DNA from: SCUS01 sp966211675
GTDB taxonomy: Bacteria; Myxococcota_A; Polyangia; Polyangiales; Ga0077539
Assembly (NCBI GenBank): GCA_966211675.1
Contig: CBIHPK010000007.1
Span: 31,581 to 95,580, forward strand
Reading direction: 5' to 3'
DNA length: 64,000 nucleotides
Part shown: one piece after another, positions 53,013-62,900 of the stretch
Layout of the letters: every line of letters starts with the position of its first letter
Numbering within the stretch: the stretch's first letter is position 1
Position numbers and translations under genes: made by a program
The notes under the pieces: model-generated
What the model was told of the DNA's origin: nothing
What the model saw: the letters and a program-made list of their open reading frames with translations, nothing else
The model's database searches: none

Positions 53013-54446
53013 TCACCCCCCGGACGAGAGCAGCGTACGGATCCGCGCGAGCGCCCCTGGGAGCGCGCGGACCCGATACGCCGCGCCCGTCTCGTCCCAG
53101 CTCTCCTCCAGCACCCGGCACTCCCGGTGGATCTCTCCGCCGACGGCGCCCAGCGAGAAGGGCACCCGCAGCGTCGCCTCGTCCATCCCCTGCTCCAGCG
53201 TCTCCAGGATGCGCTCGCGCAGCGCGAGCACCGAGCCCCGGTCGAGCGCCGAGACCAGCACCGCGTCGGGGTACTCCAGGGCGAGGGCGTCGAGCGCGGC
53301 GCGGTCGAGCCGGTCGCGCTTGTTGAGCACCAGCATCGACGGGACCGAGCCCGCCTCGATCTCCGAGAGCACCTCGCGGGTCACGGCGTACTGGGTGCGC
53401 CACGCGGGGTCGCTCGCGTCGACCACGTGCAGCAGCAGCGTCGCCTCGCGCGCCTCGTCGAGGGTCGAGCGAAAGCTCGCGACGAGGTCGTGCGGCAGCT
53501 TCTTGATGAACCCGACGGTGTCCGAGACCAGCACCTTCGGCCGGCTCTCGGGGGAGAGCGAGCGCACGGTGGTGTCGAGCGTCGCGAAGAGCTTGTCGGC
53601 CACGTAGACCTCGCTGCCGGTGAGCGCCCTCATCAGCGAGCTCTTGCCCGCGTTGGTGTAGCCCACGAGCGCCACCCGCAGCTGCTCCTGCCGCCGCGCC
53701 CGCCGCACGTCGCCCTCGCGCGCGAGGCTCCCGAGCTCTCGCCGCAGCTCCGCGATGCGGTCGCGGATCTTGCGCCGGTCGAGCTCCACCGCGCTCTCGC
53801 CGGACCCTTTGCCGCCGATGCCTCCGCGCTGTCGGTCTCCGCCCGCGCCGGTCTCCCGGAGCCGCGGCGCCAGGTAGTTGAGCCGCGCGATCTCCACCTG
53901 GAGCTTCGCCTCGCGGCTCTTGGCGTGCCGGTGGAAGATCTCGACGATCACCGCGGTGCGGTCGAGCACCTGCGCGCCCGTCGCCCGCTCCAGGTTGCGC
54001 AGCTGCGACGGCCCGAGCTCATGGTCGACCACCACGAGCCCGGCCTTCTCCGCGGGGATCATCACGTCCGCCGCGTCGTCGTCCTCCGCCTCGGGGGCCT
54101 CGGGCTCCGTCGCGGTCGCCTCCGCTTCGTCCTCGTCCGGCACGTCGAGCTCCGCGGCGGACGGTCGCTCGTCGATCTTGCGGACCTTCTTCGTGGCCCC
54201 GGAGGGGACCACGCCGGTGCCGTCGGTGAAGCGCGCGAGGAGCCGGAGCTTCCCCTCGCCCAGCACCGCCGCGGCGGCGAGGTGCGAGCGCCGTTGGGTG
54301 ATGGTGCCGACCACGCGGTGGCCCAACGTCTCGACGAGGCGGCCGAGCTCCTCGATGGACGATCGGTGCTCGGCGTCGTCCACGCCGGGGAGCTGGATGG
54401 CGACGAGGACGGCGGTCGAAGGCTCGTGCTGGATGACTTGTTCCAT
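53013..54446 (-). CDS. hflX: Ribosome-associated GTPase HflX with an acidic insertion
   Basis: ATG at 54446 gives 477 residues. G1 is GYTNAGKSS at 262-270, G3 DTVGF, G4 NKRD. HflX markers include DHELGPSQLRNLE and DRTAVIVEIFHRHAKSREAK. Between residues about 84 and 130 there is an acidic insertion (DEDEAEATATEPEAPEAEDD) not present in typical HflX. The Gly-rich linker GGIGGKGSGES precedes the G domain. HflX splits stalled 70S ribosomes under stress. It is divergent from the DTW-protein gene. Confidence 0.94.
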   Translation of the reverse strand: MEQVIQHEPSTAVLVAIQLPGVDDAEHRSSIEELGRLVETLGHRVVGTITQRRSHLAAAAVLGEGKLRLLARFTDGTGVVPSGATKKVRKIDERPSAAELDVPDEDEAEATATEPEAPEAEDDDAADVMIPAEKAGLVVVDHELGPSQLRNLERATGAQVLDRTAVIVEIFHRHAKSREAKLQVEIARLNYLAPRLRETGAGGDRQRGGIGGKGSGESAVELDRRKIRDRIAELRRELGSLAREGDVRRARRQEQLRVALVGYTNAGKSSLMRALTGSEVYVADKLFATLDTTVRSLSPESRPKVLVSDTVGFIKKLPHDLVASFRSTLDEAREATLLLHVVDASDPAWRTQYAVTREVLSEIEAGSVPSMLVLNKRDRLDRAALDALALEYPDAVLVSALDRGSVLALRERILETLEQGMDEATLRVPFSLGAVGGEIHRECRVLEESWDETGAAYRVRALPGALARIRTLLSSGG

Positions 54447-54510
54447 GAGGGGGCGCGGACCGTAGCACCTTGCAGGGGCTACCGCGGTCCGGTAGAGCCC
54501 GTCGAAGCCC

Positions 54511-55212
54511 ATGAAACCCCCGATCACCGAAGCGACGGACGAGAGCCAGAGCGTGGCGCGCATCCGCGACCTCATCACCCCGATGGACATCCGCACCCGC
54601 GTGGTGGTCCTTCAGCACCCGCAGGAGCGAGACCGCGCGCTGGGCACCGTGCCCATCCTCCAGGCGATGCTCCCGCAGGTCGAGGTCATCGTCGGGCTCT
54701 CGTGGCCCTCCCTCGCCCGCCTGCTCGACGACGCCGACGCCGACGCCCTCCGCTGGGCGGTGCTCTACCCCGGCTCGCTCCCCCGGCAGCTGCAGCGCAA
54801 CGAGCTGACCGCGCCGGTGCTCCGGCTCGACCGCAACGGCAACGCCCTCGGGCCGACGCCCTACCTCGAAGGCCTGCTGGTGCTCGACGGGTCGTGGTCC
54901 CAGGCCAAGACCCTCTGGTGGCGCAACCCGTGGCTCCTCAAGGTCCAGCGGCTCGTGCTGCACCCGAAGGAGCCGTCGATCTACGGCAAGCTCCGGAAGG
55001 AGCCCCGTCGGGAGGCGGTCTCGACGCTGGAGTCGGTCGCCGACGCGCTGGTGTTCAACGGCGAGCCCAGGGAGGTGCGCGACTCGCTACGGAAGGTGTT
55101 CCGCACGATGGTGCAGCGCGCCCGCGACGAGATGAAGCAGACCCCCCTGGTCCCGGAGTCCGAGGACGACGCCTCGGATGACGAAGCGCCCCCGGAAACT
55201 GGCGGGGCGTGA
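54511..55212 (+). CDS. DTW-domain protein (tRNA acp3U aminocarboxypropyltransferase-like)
   Basis: The 233-residue protein has the DTW core: VVVLQHPQERDRALGTVPIL, PGS-type YPGSLPRQL and VLDGSWSQAKTLWWRNPWL with Asp126, Ser128, Trp129 replacing the usual D-T-W. DTW enzymes transfer the aminocarboxypropyl group of SAM to tRNA uridine. The usual N-terminal Cys4 zinc motif is absent, which the TuaA/TapT members have. The acidic C-terminal tail is extra. It precedes the lipoprotein pair by 110 bp. Confidence 0.85.
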   Translation: MKPPITEATDESQSVARIRDLITPMDIRTRVVVLQHPQERDRALGTVPILQAMLPQVEVIVGLSWPSLARLLDDADADALRWAVLYPGSLPRQLQRNELTAPVLRLDRNGNALGPTPYLEGLLVLDGSWSQAKTLWWRNPWLLKVQRLVLHPKEPSIYGKLRKEPRREAVSTLESVADALVFNGEPREVRDSLRKVFRTMVQRARDEMKQTPLVPESEDDASDDEAPPETGGA

Positions 55213-55322
55213 ACACCGGCGGGACCAAAACGTATATGGTCCCGCCCGCAATTTGGTGGGCCGCGACGTCGTGGGGAGTGTGTCTCCGGGCGCGGCCTGC
55301 CGCTCAGGAGGTCTCTGCCCAT

Positions 55323-56360
55323 ATGAACTCGGTCATCCATCGCTCGTTCGTCGGACTGTGCGCGCTCTCGGCCCTCTCCATCGGCAGCGGCTGCGCGCGC
55401 ACAGCCACCTTTGCGGTCACCCGGCCGGCCATGCTCAACGCCGCGGCCGTCGGCAACACCATGTCCGTCGGAGGCATCGCGGCCCCCACGGGCATGCCGC
55501 AGGACCTCCAGGCGGCGGGCGAGATCGTCGCCGACCTCACCGGGCGCATCAGCCGCTCGCTCAACCCCTCGATCCGTCTCCTCGCCTCGGGCGGCGGCGT
55601 CAACATCACCGGCGCCGTGCTCGGCAACCAGTACGCCGAGAACCTCGAGCAGAACGCCGGCACCTGCACCCGCTCGGTGCCCGTCTACGTGAACGGCCAG
55701 ACGCAGTACCGCTCGGAGAGCTACGCCTGCACCAACCTCCGTCGCGTCGGCACCGCGTCCGCGCGGCTGCAGTTCCAGGTGACCCACGGCACCAGCGGCG
55801 AGAGCCTCTTCGACCGCACCTACGAGGACACCGCCACCACCGCCACCACCGGCGTGATCTCGCCCTACGAGCGCCGCGACCCGCCCCCCATCGACGGCGG
55901 CTCGATGCTCCACAACCTCCGCGCCAACCTCGTCGACCACTTCGCCCGGGTGATCCTCCCGTGGCAGGAGTCGGTCACCGTGGAGTTCGAGGACTGCAAC
56001 GGCGACGCTCGCTGCCGCCAGGGCTACGACCTCGTGCAGGCGGGCAACCTCGCGGGCGCCGAGCCGCTGTTCACCCAGGTCATCGGGCCGTACCAGAACG
56101 CCACCATGCCGGTCCCGCCCAACGAGGCGGAGAAGGTCGGCGAGGCGTTCTACAACCGCGGGCTGACCCGCTCGTACCTGGGCCAGTACGCGCGCGCCGT
56201 GGCCGACCTCACGCGCGCCATCCAGATCCGCCCCGACGAGAGCGACTGGCAGCAGGAGCTTCAGTCCGCCCAGCAGATGGCCCACGACCAGGAGGCCCTC
56301 CGTCAGCAGGGCGCCGTCGCCAACGAGACGCAGAACGTCCAGAACGCGGGGACTCCGTGA
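55323..56360 (+). CDS. Lipoprotein with C-terminal TPR
   Basis: ATG at 55323 with upstream AGGAGG is preferred over the frame start at 55209, which precedes it without a signal. The 345-residue protein has lipobox SIGSGC (Cys24), a beta-rich middle with paired Cys, and a TPR pair near residues 270-310 (FYNRGLTRSYLGQYARAVAD, then LTRAIQIRPDES). It overlaps the following gene by GTGA. With the TPR/OmpA lipoprotein downstream it probably forms one envelope complex. Confidence 0.78.
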   Translation: MNSVIHRSFVGLCALSALSIGSGCARTATFAVTRPAMLNAAAVGNTMSVGGIAAPTGMPQDLQAAGEIVADLTGRISRSLNPSIRLLASGGGVNITGAVLGNQYAENLEQNAGTCTRSVPVYVNGQTQYRSESYACTNLRRVGTASARLQFQVTHGTSGESLFDRTYEDTATTATTGVISPYERRDPPPIDGGSMLHNLRANLVDHFARVILPWQESVTVEFEDCNGDARCRQGYDLVQAGNLAGAEPLFTQVIGPYQNATMPVPPNEAEKVGEAFYNRGLTRSYLGQYARAVADLTRAIQIRPDESDWQQELQSAQQMAHDQEALRQQGAVANETQNVQNAGTP

Positions 56361-57796
56361 CAGCCCGACGCGTCGCGCGCTGGTCCATCGGGGCCGCGCT
56401 CTGCGTCGCCGGGGCGAGCGCGCTCTGGTCGTGCCAGTCGATGGGCGGCTCGCAGCGCGTCGACCCGAACGCCCTCGCGCAGCAGAACAGCGCGTTCTTC
56501 CAGGAGCAGCTGCGGCTCGCCCGCGAGGCCCTCGCCCGTCAGGAGTGGGAGGCCGCCCGGCAGAACCTCGAGGGCGTGGTCGAGTCGCTCCCGGCGACGG
56601 ACCCGAGTGGCGCCGAGGCCCGCGCGGGCCTGGCGCAGATCGCCTTCGAGCTCGGCGACTACCCCCGCGCGGCGCAGGTCGCCGCGGAGGTGCCGCCCAC
56701 CTCCCCCTTCGCCGTGTCGGCGCTCGAGAGCCGCGGCCTCGCGCAGCTCTTCTCGTGCGACTTCGACGGCGCCACGCAGACCTTCTACCAGCTCGCGCAG
56801 CTCGACGCGCCGCGAGGCCACATGTGGCTCGGCGTCACCTTCGCGTGGACCGGCGCGGACGCCAACGCCGAGCGAGAGCTCACCACCGTCGTCAACGAGT
56901 CGGGCCACAGCGAGCACGCCCCCAACGCGCGCTTCTACCTCTCGCAGCTCGCCCTCTGGGGACGCCGCGCGGGGCCCGCGCAGCGCTACCTGGGGCAGCT
57001 CCAGTCCTCCTCGCCGGACTACCTCACCACGCTCGACCAGCGCGCGCAGAACTGGCTCGGCCGCCACGCGCACCTGATGCGGGCGTACTTCTCCTTCGAC
57101 ACGCTGGCGCGCCTGCACCGCATGTCGTCCAGCAACCAGGCGGTCGCCGATGACCAGCACGCCGGCGAGGCCCTGGCGCTGCTCCAGCAGAACCCGGGCG
57201 CGTGCGGCGAGCAGGTGACCCGCCTCGCCCAGGCCCGCGGCGCGAGCGCCGCCGACCGCGACGCCTTCGCGGCGGCCAACCGGGACAACGACGGCGACGG
57301 GGTGCTCGACGCCCGCGACCGCTGCCCCAACGAGGCCGAGACCCGCAACGGCATCGCCGACGAGGACGGCTGCCCCGAGGACACCGCGGCCATCGAGGTC
57401 GTGGGCAACCAGATCCGCATCCGTAACGGCTTCGCGATCAACTTCGATATCGGCCGCGACAGCGTGGTCGAGACGTCGCGCCCGGTCATCGAGGCCATCG
57501 TGACCCTGCTGCGAAACCCGGCCTACAACTGGATCCGCCGCATCCGCCTCGACGGGCACACCGACGATGTCGGCGAGCCTGCCGCCAACCTCGACCTCTC
57601 CCAGCGGCGCGTCCGCCGGGTGGGGGCGATGCTCGTCGCCAACGGCGTGGCGCCCGACCGCCTGACCTTCGGGTTCTACGGCGAGTCGCGGCCCGTCGAC
57701 ATGGGCAGCACCGAGGAGGCCCGCGCGCGCAACCGCCGCGTGGAGATGTTCATCATCGACCCGGCCACCTTCGGCGGCGTGCGCGCGACCAACTGA
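56357..57796 (+). CDS. Lipoprotein with TPRs, TSP3 calcium repeats and OmpA domain
   Basis: GTG at 56357 overlaps the preceding stop (GTGA), so the genes are coupled. The 479-residue protein has lipobox LWSC (Cys26), TPR-like helices at about 50-230, a TSP3 calcium loop pair near 310-340 (DNDGDGVLDARDRCPNE and ADEDGCPED), and a C-terminal OmpA domain (INFDIGRDSVVE, LDGHTDDVGEPAANLDLSQR). It should bind peptidoglycan and link partners at the outer membrane. A hairpin follows about 50 bp downstream. Confidence 0.88.
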   Translation: MTARRVARWSIGAALCVAGASALWSCQSMGGSQRVDPNALAQQNSAFFQEQLRLAREALARQEWEAARQNLEGVVESLPATDPSGAEARAGLAQIAFELGDYPRAAQVAAEVPPTSPFAVSALESRGLAQLFSCDFDGATQTFYQLAQLDAPRGHMWLGVTFAWTGADANAERELTTVVNESGHSEHAPNARFYLSQLALWGRRAGPAQRYLGQLQSSSPDYLTTLDQRAQNWLGRHAHLMRAYFSFDTLARLHRMSSSNQAVADDQHAGEALALLQQNPGACGEQVTRLAQARGASAADRDAFAAANRDNDGDGVLDARDRCPNEAETRNGIADEDGCPEDTAAIEVVGNQIRIRNGFAINFDIGRDSVVETSRPVIEAIVTLLRNPAYNWIRRIRLDGHTDDVGEPAANLDLSQRRVRRVGAMLVANGVAPDRLTFGFYGESRPVDMGSTEEARARNRRVEMFIIDPATFGGVRATN

Positions 57797-57845
57797 CCGC
57801 GGCCTCGCTCCCTCCGCATCCCCTCCAGCGAAGCCTCACCAGAAC

Positions 57846-57870
57846 CCCCGCGGAACCGGCGGGGCTCTGT
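57846..57870 (+). terminator. Possible weak terminator after the OmpA lipoprotein
   Basis: CCCCGC at 57846-57851 pairs with GCGGGG at 57859-57864 across a 7-nt loop, followed by CTCTGTGT rather than a clear T-run. It lies about 50 bp after the stop and 40 bp before the next gene. Confidence 0.35.
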
Positions 57871-57909
57871 GTCATCATCGGCGCCCCCAACGACAGTGGA
57901 GGCTACGCG

Positions 57910-58671
57910 ATGATCGGCGCTCGGGTGATGGGTCTCTGGTCCAACGGCAACTGGTATCCCGGGGTCGTGTCGCAGCAGCGCGATCGTCGCGGCGAGCCAC
58001 AGTACTTCGTGCAGTTCGACGACGGCGACACGGCCTGGCTCTCCAGCGACCAGCTCCAGGTGCAGTCGGCGCCGGCCTCCGGGTCGGGCGGAGCGCCTCC
58101 CCCCCTCGGCGCCCGCGTCATGGCCGACTGGACCGAGGACAGCTGGTACCCGGGCTACGTCTGCGAGGCGAACCCCAACGAGACGCTCTTCTTCGTGCAG
58201 TTCGACGACGGCGACACCAAGTGGCTCGCGCCCCTGAAGATCCGCCCCAACCACGACCGCCCGAGCGCCGCGCCCACCCCTCAGCTCGCCCCTGGATCGG
58301 TGGTGCAGGGCGAGTGGTCCGACGGGTCGTGGTACCCGGGCGTGGTCGCGAGGGCGAACCCCAACGCCACGATGTTCTTCATCCAGTTCGATGACGGCGA
58401 CCAGAAGTGGCTGCCTTCCCACCAGCTCCGCTTCACCCCGTCGGCCCACGCGCCGCAGCCCGCGAGCGCGCCCGCCCCCTCTCCGGCCGCGCGGGCCCCG
58501 ATCGCGCAGCCCGCGCCGGTGACCCCTTCGGCCGCCCCCGGCTTCGCCTCGCACGCGCCGACGCCCGCCGCGGCCCCGCGGGTGGAGCCCGAGCACCGTT
58601 GTGCCTATTGCAATACCCGCATTACCCGCAATGACGTGAGCCGTTGTCCGGAGTGCGGCGCCAAGCTCTGA
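57910..58671 (+). CDS. Triple Tudor-like repeat protein with C-terminal zinc ribbon
   Basis: The 253-residue protein has three homologous repeats at about residues 3-48, 67-111 and 129-174. Each follows G-x-x-V-x-x-x-W-x-x-x-x-WYPG-x-V, then F-x-QFDDGD-x-x-WL, which is the Tudor/Agenet-type barrel pattern. A Pro/Ala-rich linker leads to a zinc ribbon with CAYC at 231-234 and CPEC at 246-249. In eukaryotes Tudor barrels bind methylated peptides or nucleic-acid-bound proteins. There is no signal peptide, so it is cytoplasmic. It is convergent with the SNF2 operon, 10 bp between stops. Confidence 0.8.
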   Translation: MIGARVMGLWSNGNWYPGVVSQQRDRRGEPQYFVQFDDGDTAWLSSDQLQVQSAPASGSGGAPPPLGARVMADWTEDSWYPGYVCEANPNETLFFVQFDDGDTKWLAPLKIRPNHDRPSAAPTPQLAPGSVVQGEWSDGSWYPGVVARANPNATMFFIQFDDGDQKWLPSHQLRFTPSAHAPQPASAPAPSPAARAPIAQPAPVTPSAAPGFASHAPTPAAAPRVEPEHRCAYCNTRITRNDVSRCPECGAKL

Positions 58672-58681
58672 TCGCCCGCGG

Positions 58682-59908
58682 TCAGCGCCGGCCGTTCTTC
58701 GGACCACCCATGATCTGGGAGAGCGCCGCGAGCCCGGCGGTCAGCGAGGAGAGCGTCTCCTCGAGGTCCGCGGACTTCGCGCGCGGCTTCGTGGAGGCCT
58801 TGCGCCGGGGCTGCGCCGGGGGCGGAGGCGGGGGCTTCTTCGACGACGGGCGCGCGGGCGCGGCCGGGGCTGCGGGCACCGGCGACGGGCGTACGCTCGA
58901 ACCTCGCTCGGACTTCGGCAGGGCCCGGCTGCGCTCGACGCCGTGCGCGGTCGACGGCTTCGGCTTCGGAGAGGCGCCCTCTGGATAGACGCGCACCCCC
59001 GCCGGACAGGGGGCCGCGGTCTCGGTCCACCAGGAGATGTCCGGAGAGGCGATGTACTCGGGCTCTTCGGGCATCAACGAGAGGTCATCGTGGCTGATGC
59101 CCCAGGCGAGCGCGGAGTAGCGCTCCTCCGGGGTGAGCTCGCCGTGGCCCTCCGCGCGCAGCGCCCGGTGCGAGAAGCGCCGATGCCGTGACGCGCTCCG
59201 CGAGCGCCACGGGTGCTCGCTGTGGACATAGTTGCGACCCAGCAGCCAGTGGCCCAGCAGGGCGCGCATCCACTCGGAGGGCAGCACGAAGCGACGGAGC
59301 GTGGGCGCGCTCGCCGAGGGGGCCGTCTGCGCCACCACCAGCAGGTCGAGCAGCTCGAAGATCAGCTCCTCGTAGTGCTGCGTCAGCGAGAGAAGGGCGC
59401 GCGCGGCGGCGTCCCGGTGGGGGCACACCTGCTGCGTGGGCGAAGGGCTCCAGACCGTGAGCGGCCCCTTCGGGGGCTCGGCGGCCATGCACAGGCTGCA
59501 GACCTGGGCGCCTACGCTGGGGGCCCTCTGCGCGCTGCCGTAGCGGCTGAGCCAGGTGGCGCGCAGGTCGTCGACGACCGCGAGCGAGTCGGGGTCGAGC
59601 TCCGCGGGGCGCTCCCCGGTGATCCACTCCGGGTGCTCGAAGAAGCCATGGGTGGCGATGAGCCCGCGGAGCCCTTCGGAGTACTCGCGGTCCTCGATCT
59701 GCGCCGCCCATTGTCGGTAATGCCATCGGCGGAGGTCGAACTCCGCGGGCTCCGCGCCGCCGGGCGGCGTGTGGATCAGCGCGCTCAGCGTGGGCCCGTG
59801 CCGGCGGACCTCGACGCGCTCGCCGTCGGCGAGGTCGAGGGCATACAGGTCGCGCACCGGCGTCATGTAGACAGGGCCCCGGGCGCCCTCCGTCTCTTCA
59901 GGGATCAA
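58682..59908 (-). CDS. Unrecognised partner protein of the SNF2 helicase
   Basis: ATG at 59908 overlaps the helicase stop (ATGA), indicating coupled translation. The 408-residue protein has a Cys/His cluster at Cys137, Cys140, Cys162 and His164 (CSLCMAAE, VCPHRD) suggesting a zinc site. About 130 helical residues follow, then a Lys/Pro/Ala-rich disordered stretch and a short C-terminal helix (LEETLSSLTAGLAALSQIMG). No SWIM-type CxCx(n)CxH motif, which usually accompanies bacterial SNF2 genes, is seen. A DNA- or protein-binding subunit is inferred. Confidence 0.75.
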   Translation of the reverse strand: MIPEETEGARGPVYMTPVRDLYALDLADGERVEVRRHGPTLSALIHTPPGGAEPAEFDLRRWHYRQWAAQIEDREYSEGLRGLIATHGFFEHPEWITGERPAELDPDSLAVVDDLRATWLSRYGSAQRAPSVGAQVCSLCMAAEPPKGPLTVWSPSPTQQVCPHRDAAARALLSLTQHYEELIFELLDLLVVAQTAPSASAPTLRRFVLPSEWMRALLGHWLLGRNYVHSEHPWRSRSASRHRRFSHRALRAEGHGELTPEERYSALAWGISHDDLSLMPEEPEYIASPDISWWTETAAPCPAGVRVYPEGASPKPKPSTAHGVERSRALPKSERGSSVRPSPVPAAPAAPARPSSKKPPPPPPAQPRRKASTKPRAKSADLEETLSSLTAGLAALSQIMGGPKNGRR

Positions 59909-62900
59909 CTCTCCGCTCCGTCTTCACTGGACTCTTCCAGCTTGAGGAAGTCTCGCAGCTCGCGGTCGCTCATCTCCGTCACCCAGGTCTCCCCGGCGTC
60001 GGACAGCACCTCCGCGGCGAGCGAGCGCTTCTCTTCCAACATCCGCTGGATGCGCTCCTCCAGGGTGCCGGTGGTGACGAACTTGTAGACGTTCACCGGG
60101 CGGGTCTGGCCGATGCGGTGCGCCCGGTCCGTCGCCTGGTCCTCGACCGCGGGGTTCCACCATCGATCATAGTGGATGACCGCCGTGGCCCGAACCAGGT
60201 TGAGCCCCGTGCCGCCAGCCTTCAATGAAAGGATCAGCACCGGCTCGCCGTCCTCGGATCGAAACGCGTCGAGCATGTTCTCCCGGTCTCGCGGCGAGAG
60301 CCCTCCATGGAAGAAGGGCACCTCGCGGTCGAAGCGTTGTTCGATGGCGGCCTGCAATAGCTCTCCCATCTCCCGATACTGGGTGAAGACCAGCGTAGGC
60401 TGTCCCTGGTCGATGAGCTCTTCCAACAACTCCATGCAGCGATCGAGCTTGCTCGACCGGCCCAGCAGCCGCTCCGGGTCCTCTTCGACGTAGTTCTCCG
60501 GGTGATTGCAGATCTGCTTCAGCCCGGTGAGCGCCGCGAGGATCGACGCCCGGCGCCCCATCCCGGTGCCCCCCTTCACCTTCTCGAAGGTCACCTCGGT
60601 GAGCGCTCGGTAGAGCGCCGCCTGCTCGCGGGTGAGCCCGCACTCGACGATCTGCTCGGTGCGCGGCGGCAGGTCGCCCGCCACCTCCGGGTCACGCTTG
60701 CTACGGCGCAGCATGAAGGGCCCCACGCGCCGACGGAGCCGCGCCATGGCCGTCTCCTCGCCCCGCCGCAGGGGCTCCAGGAAGGCCCGAGAGAAGCGGG
60801 TCGGGCCGCCCAGCAATCCCGGCATCACCAGGTCGTAGATCGACCAGAGATCGCGCAGGTGGTTCTCCACGGGCGTGCCGGTGAGCGCCAGTCGCCGCGA
60901 GGCGCGAAGTCCCTTGAGCACCTGCGTCTGCTGCGCGAGCGGGTTCTTCACGTGCTGCGCTTCATCCACGATGAGGATGTTGAAGCGGTGCTCTTCGAAC
61001 AACGCCCGATCGCGACGGAGCAGCGCGTAGCTGGTCACCATCACGTCCGCAGTGCGCACGACCTCCCCGAAGCGCCGAGGGTCCGTCTCCCGCGAGCTCT
61101 CCTGGTGCATATAGACCTTGAGCTTCGGGGCGAAGCGCTTCGCCTCCTTCACCCAGTTGTGCACGACCGAGGTGGGGCACACCACGAGGTCGGGGTGCTT
61201 CGGCCGCCGAGGGGCGCCCGGGCGGCGGTGATGCCACAAGAGCGCCAGCACCTGCACGGTCTTGCCAAGGCCCATGTCATCGGCGAGGCAGGCACCGAGT
61301 CCGAAGGAGGTGATCTGGTCCATCCAGCTCAATCCGCGGAGCTGGTAGGGGCGAAGGGTTCCCTGAAAGCCCGGCGGCGTCTCCGTGAGGCGGGAGGCGC
61401 TGCCCGAGGCGAGCTTCTCCAGGAAGATCTCCCACTGCGCCGCGAACACCGACTCCAGTCGAGCCGCGTCGCGCGCCGCGGTCCACTCGTCTTCGAGCTG
61501 GTTGACGTCCTGCCAGCCGAGCGAGCCGCCCTTCATCAGCCGGTCGAGCACCTTGCGCCGCGCCAGCGCGAGCTCGAGCACCGCCTCCAGGTCGCTGCGC
61601 GGAACCGCCCTGCGCCCGATGCGCAGGATGGCCCCCTCGGTCGAGGCGAGCAGCAGCCGCGCCTGCTCGGGGGAGAGCTCGTCCTCGCCGAGCACCACCG
61701 TGAGCTCCGGGACGAAGCGCAGCATCGCGAGGCCCCCTTCGCCCAGCTGCTGCTCCAGCTCGCCGTCGTTGACCGGGCTCCACTTCACCCGCAGCCGCGC
61801 GCTCTGCGTGTTGCCAATCGATACGCTGAAGAGGACCGGCTCGCGCCCGCGGCTCGGCGCCTCCATCCCGAGGGCGCGATAGACCTTCTCCGTAGGGCGG
61901 CCGTGCATGGGGGCGAGGCCCGCCACGATGGACATCTCCGCCTCGGTCAACGGACTACGGCCGTCGCGCAGCAGCTCCGGTCGCGCGCCGAGGAAGGGCC
62001 GCTGATCGAGCAGCCCCTCCCAGTCACGATAGGCCACGCTCGCCGGGAAGCGCCGCACGGTGTCGTCGGAGGCCTCGACCACCGGGTCCCGGAGCATGTC
62101 CGATTTGAGGAGTCCGAAGAGCGGCACCGCGGGGCCCTCTCCGATCAACGCCATCTCCATCTGCCACGGGTGCTCCGAGCGGCCCTGATCCGACGGGGCG
62201 ATCACGCCGTGCAGGTGCGACTGCGAGGGCAGGACCGCGGGCTTCCAGACGTCGTGATTGGGGTGCAGGCAGCTGCCGAAGGAGGCGTGCAGCGAGGCGA
62301 GCACCTCTGCCTTCAAGGGAGTGGCCTTGGCGGTCGGGGCGTTGTCCGATGAGTCTCCCGACACGCTGGAGAGCGCCTCGACGGCGAAGCGAGCGAAGGG
62401 CCCGGTGTCGTTCTGCGGCACCAGCGGCTGCGTGCGGAACTCGTGCGCCCGGACGCACCACGCGTGCACCGCGCCCAGCGAAGGGCAGCCCACCAGCGCC
62501 CGACGGAAGCTCATCAGGGTGTGGAGCGAGACCGGCGGAATCCAGCGCGCGGGCGCGTGGTCGGGGAGCCCGGGCAGCCGCGTGGGCAGCAGGTTTCCAT
62601 GGGAGAACGCGGAGTGCAGCAGGTCGAGGGCGTCGAGGGCCACGAAGCAGCCGGGGCTCGAAAGCGCCGCGCCGTAGCGCCGCGTCCAGGCGCGCAGGAA
62701 GGGCCGGAGGTGCGTGAGCGCCTGGCTGGCCGGAACGGCCCAGCCGACGATGTGATAGGGCCCCTCGCCGAGGGTGCGCTTGGGAAACTCCGCGCGGCTG
62801 GTGTCGAGCTCGCGCAGATGGCCAGGGAGCGGCACCGGGTGGTGGTTGCCCAGCCGGGGGAAGAGCGCTGCGAGGAAGACCTCACGGAAGCTCCCCGGCA

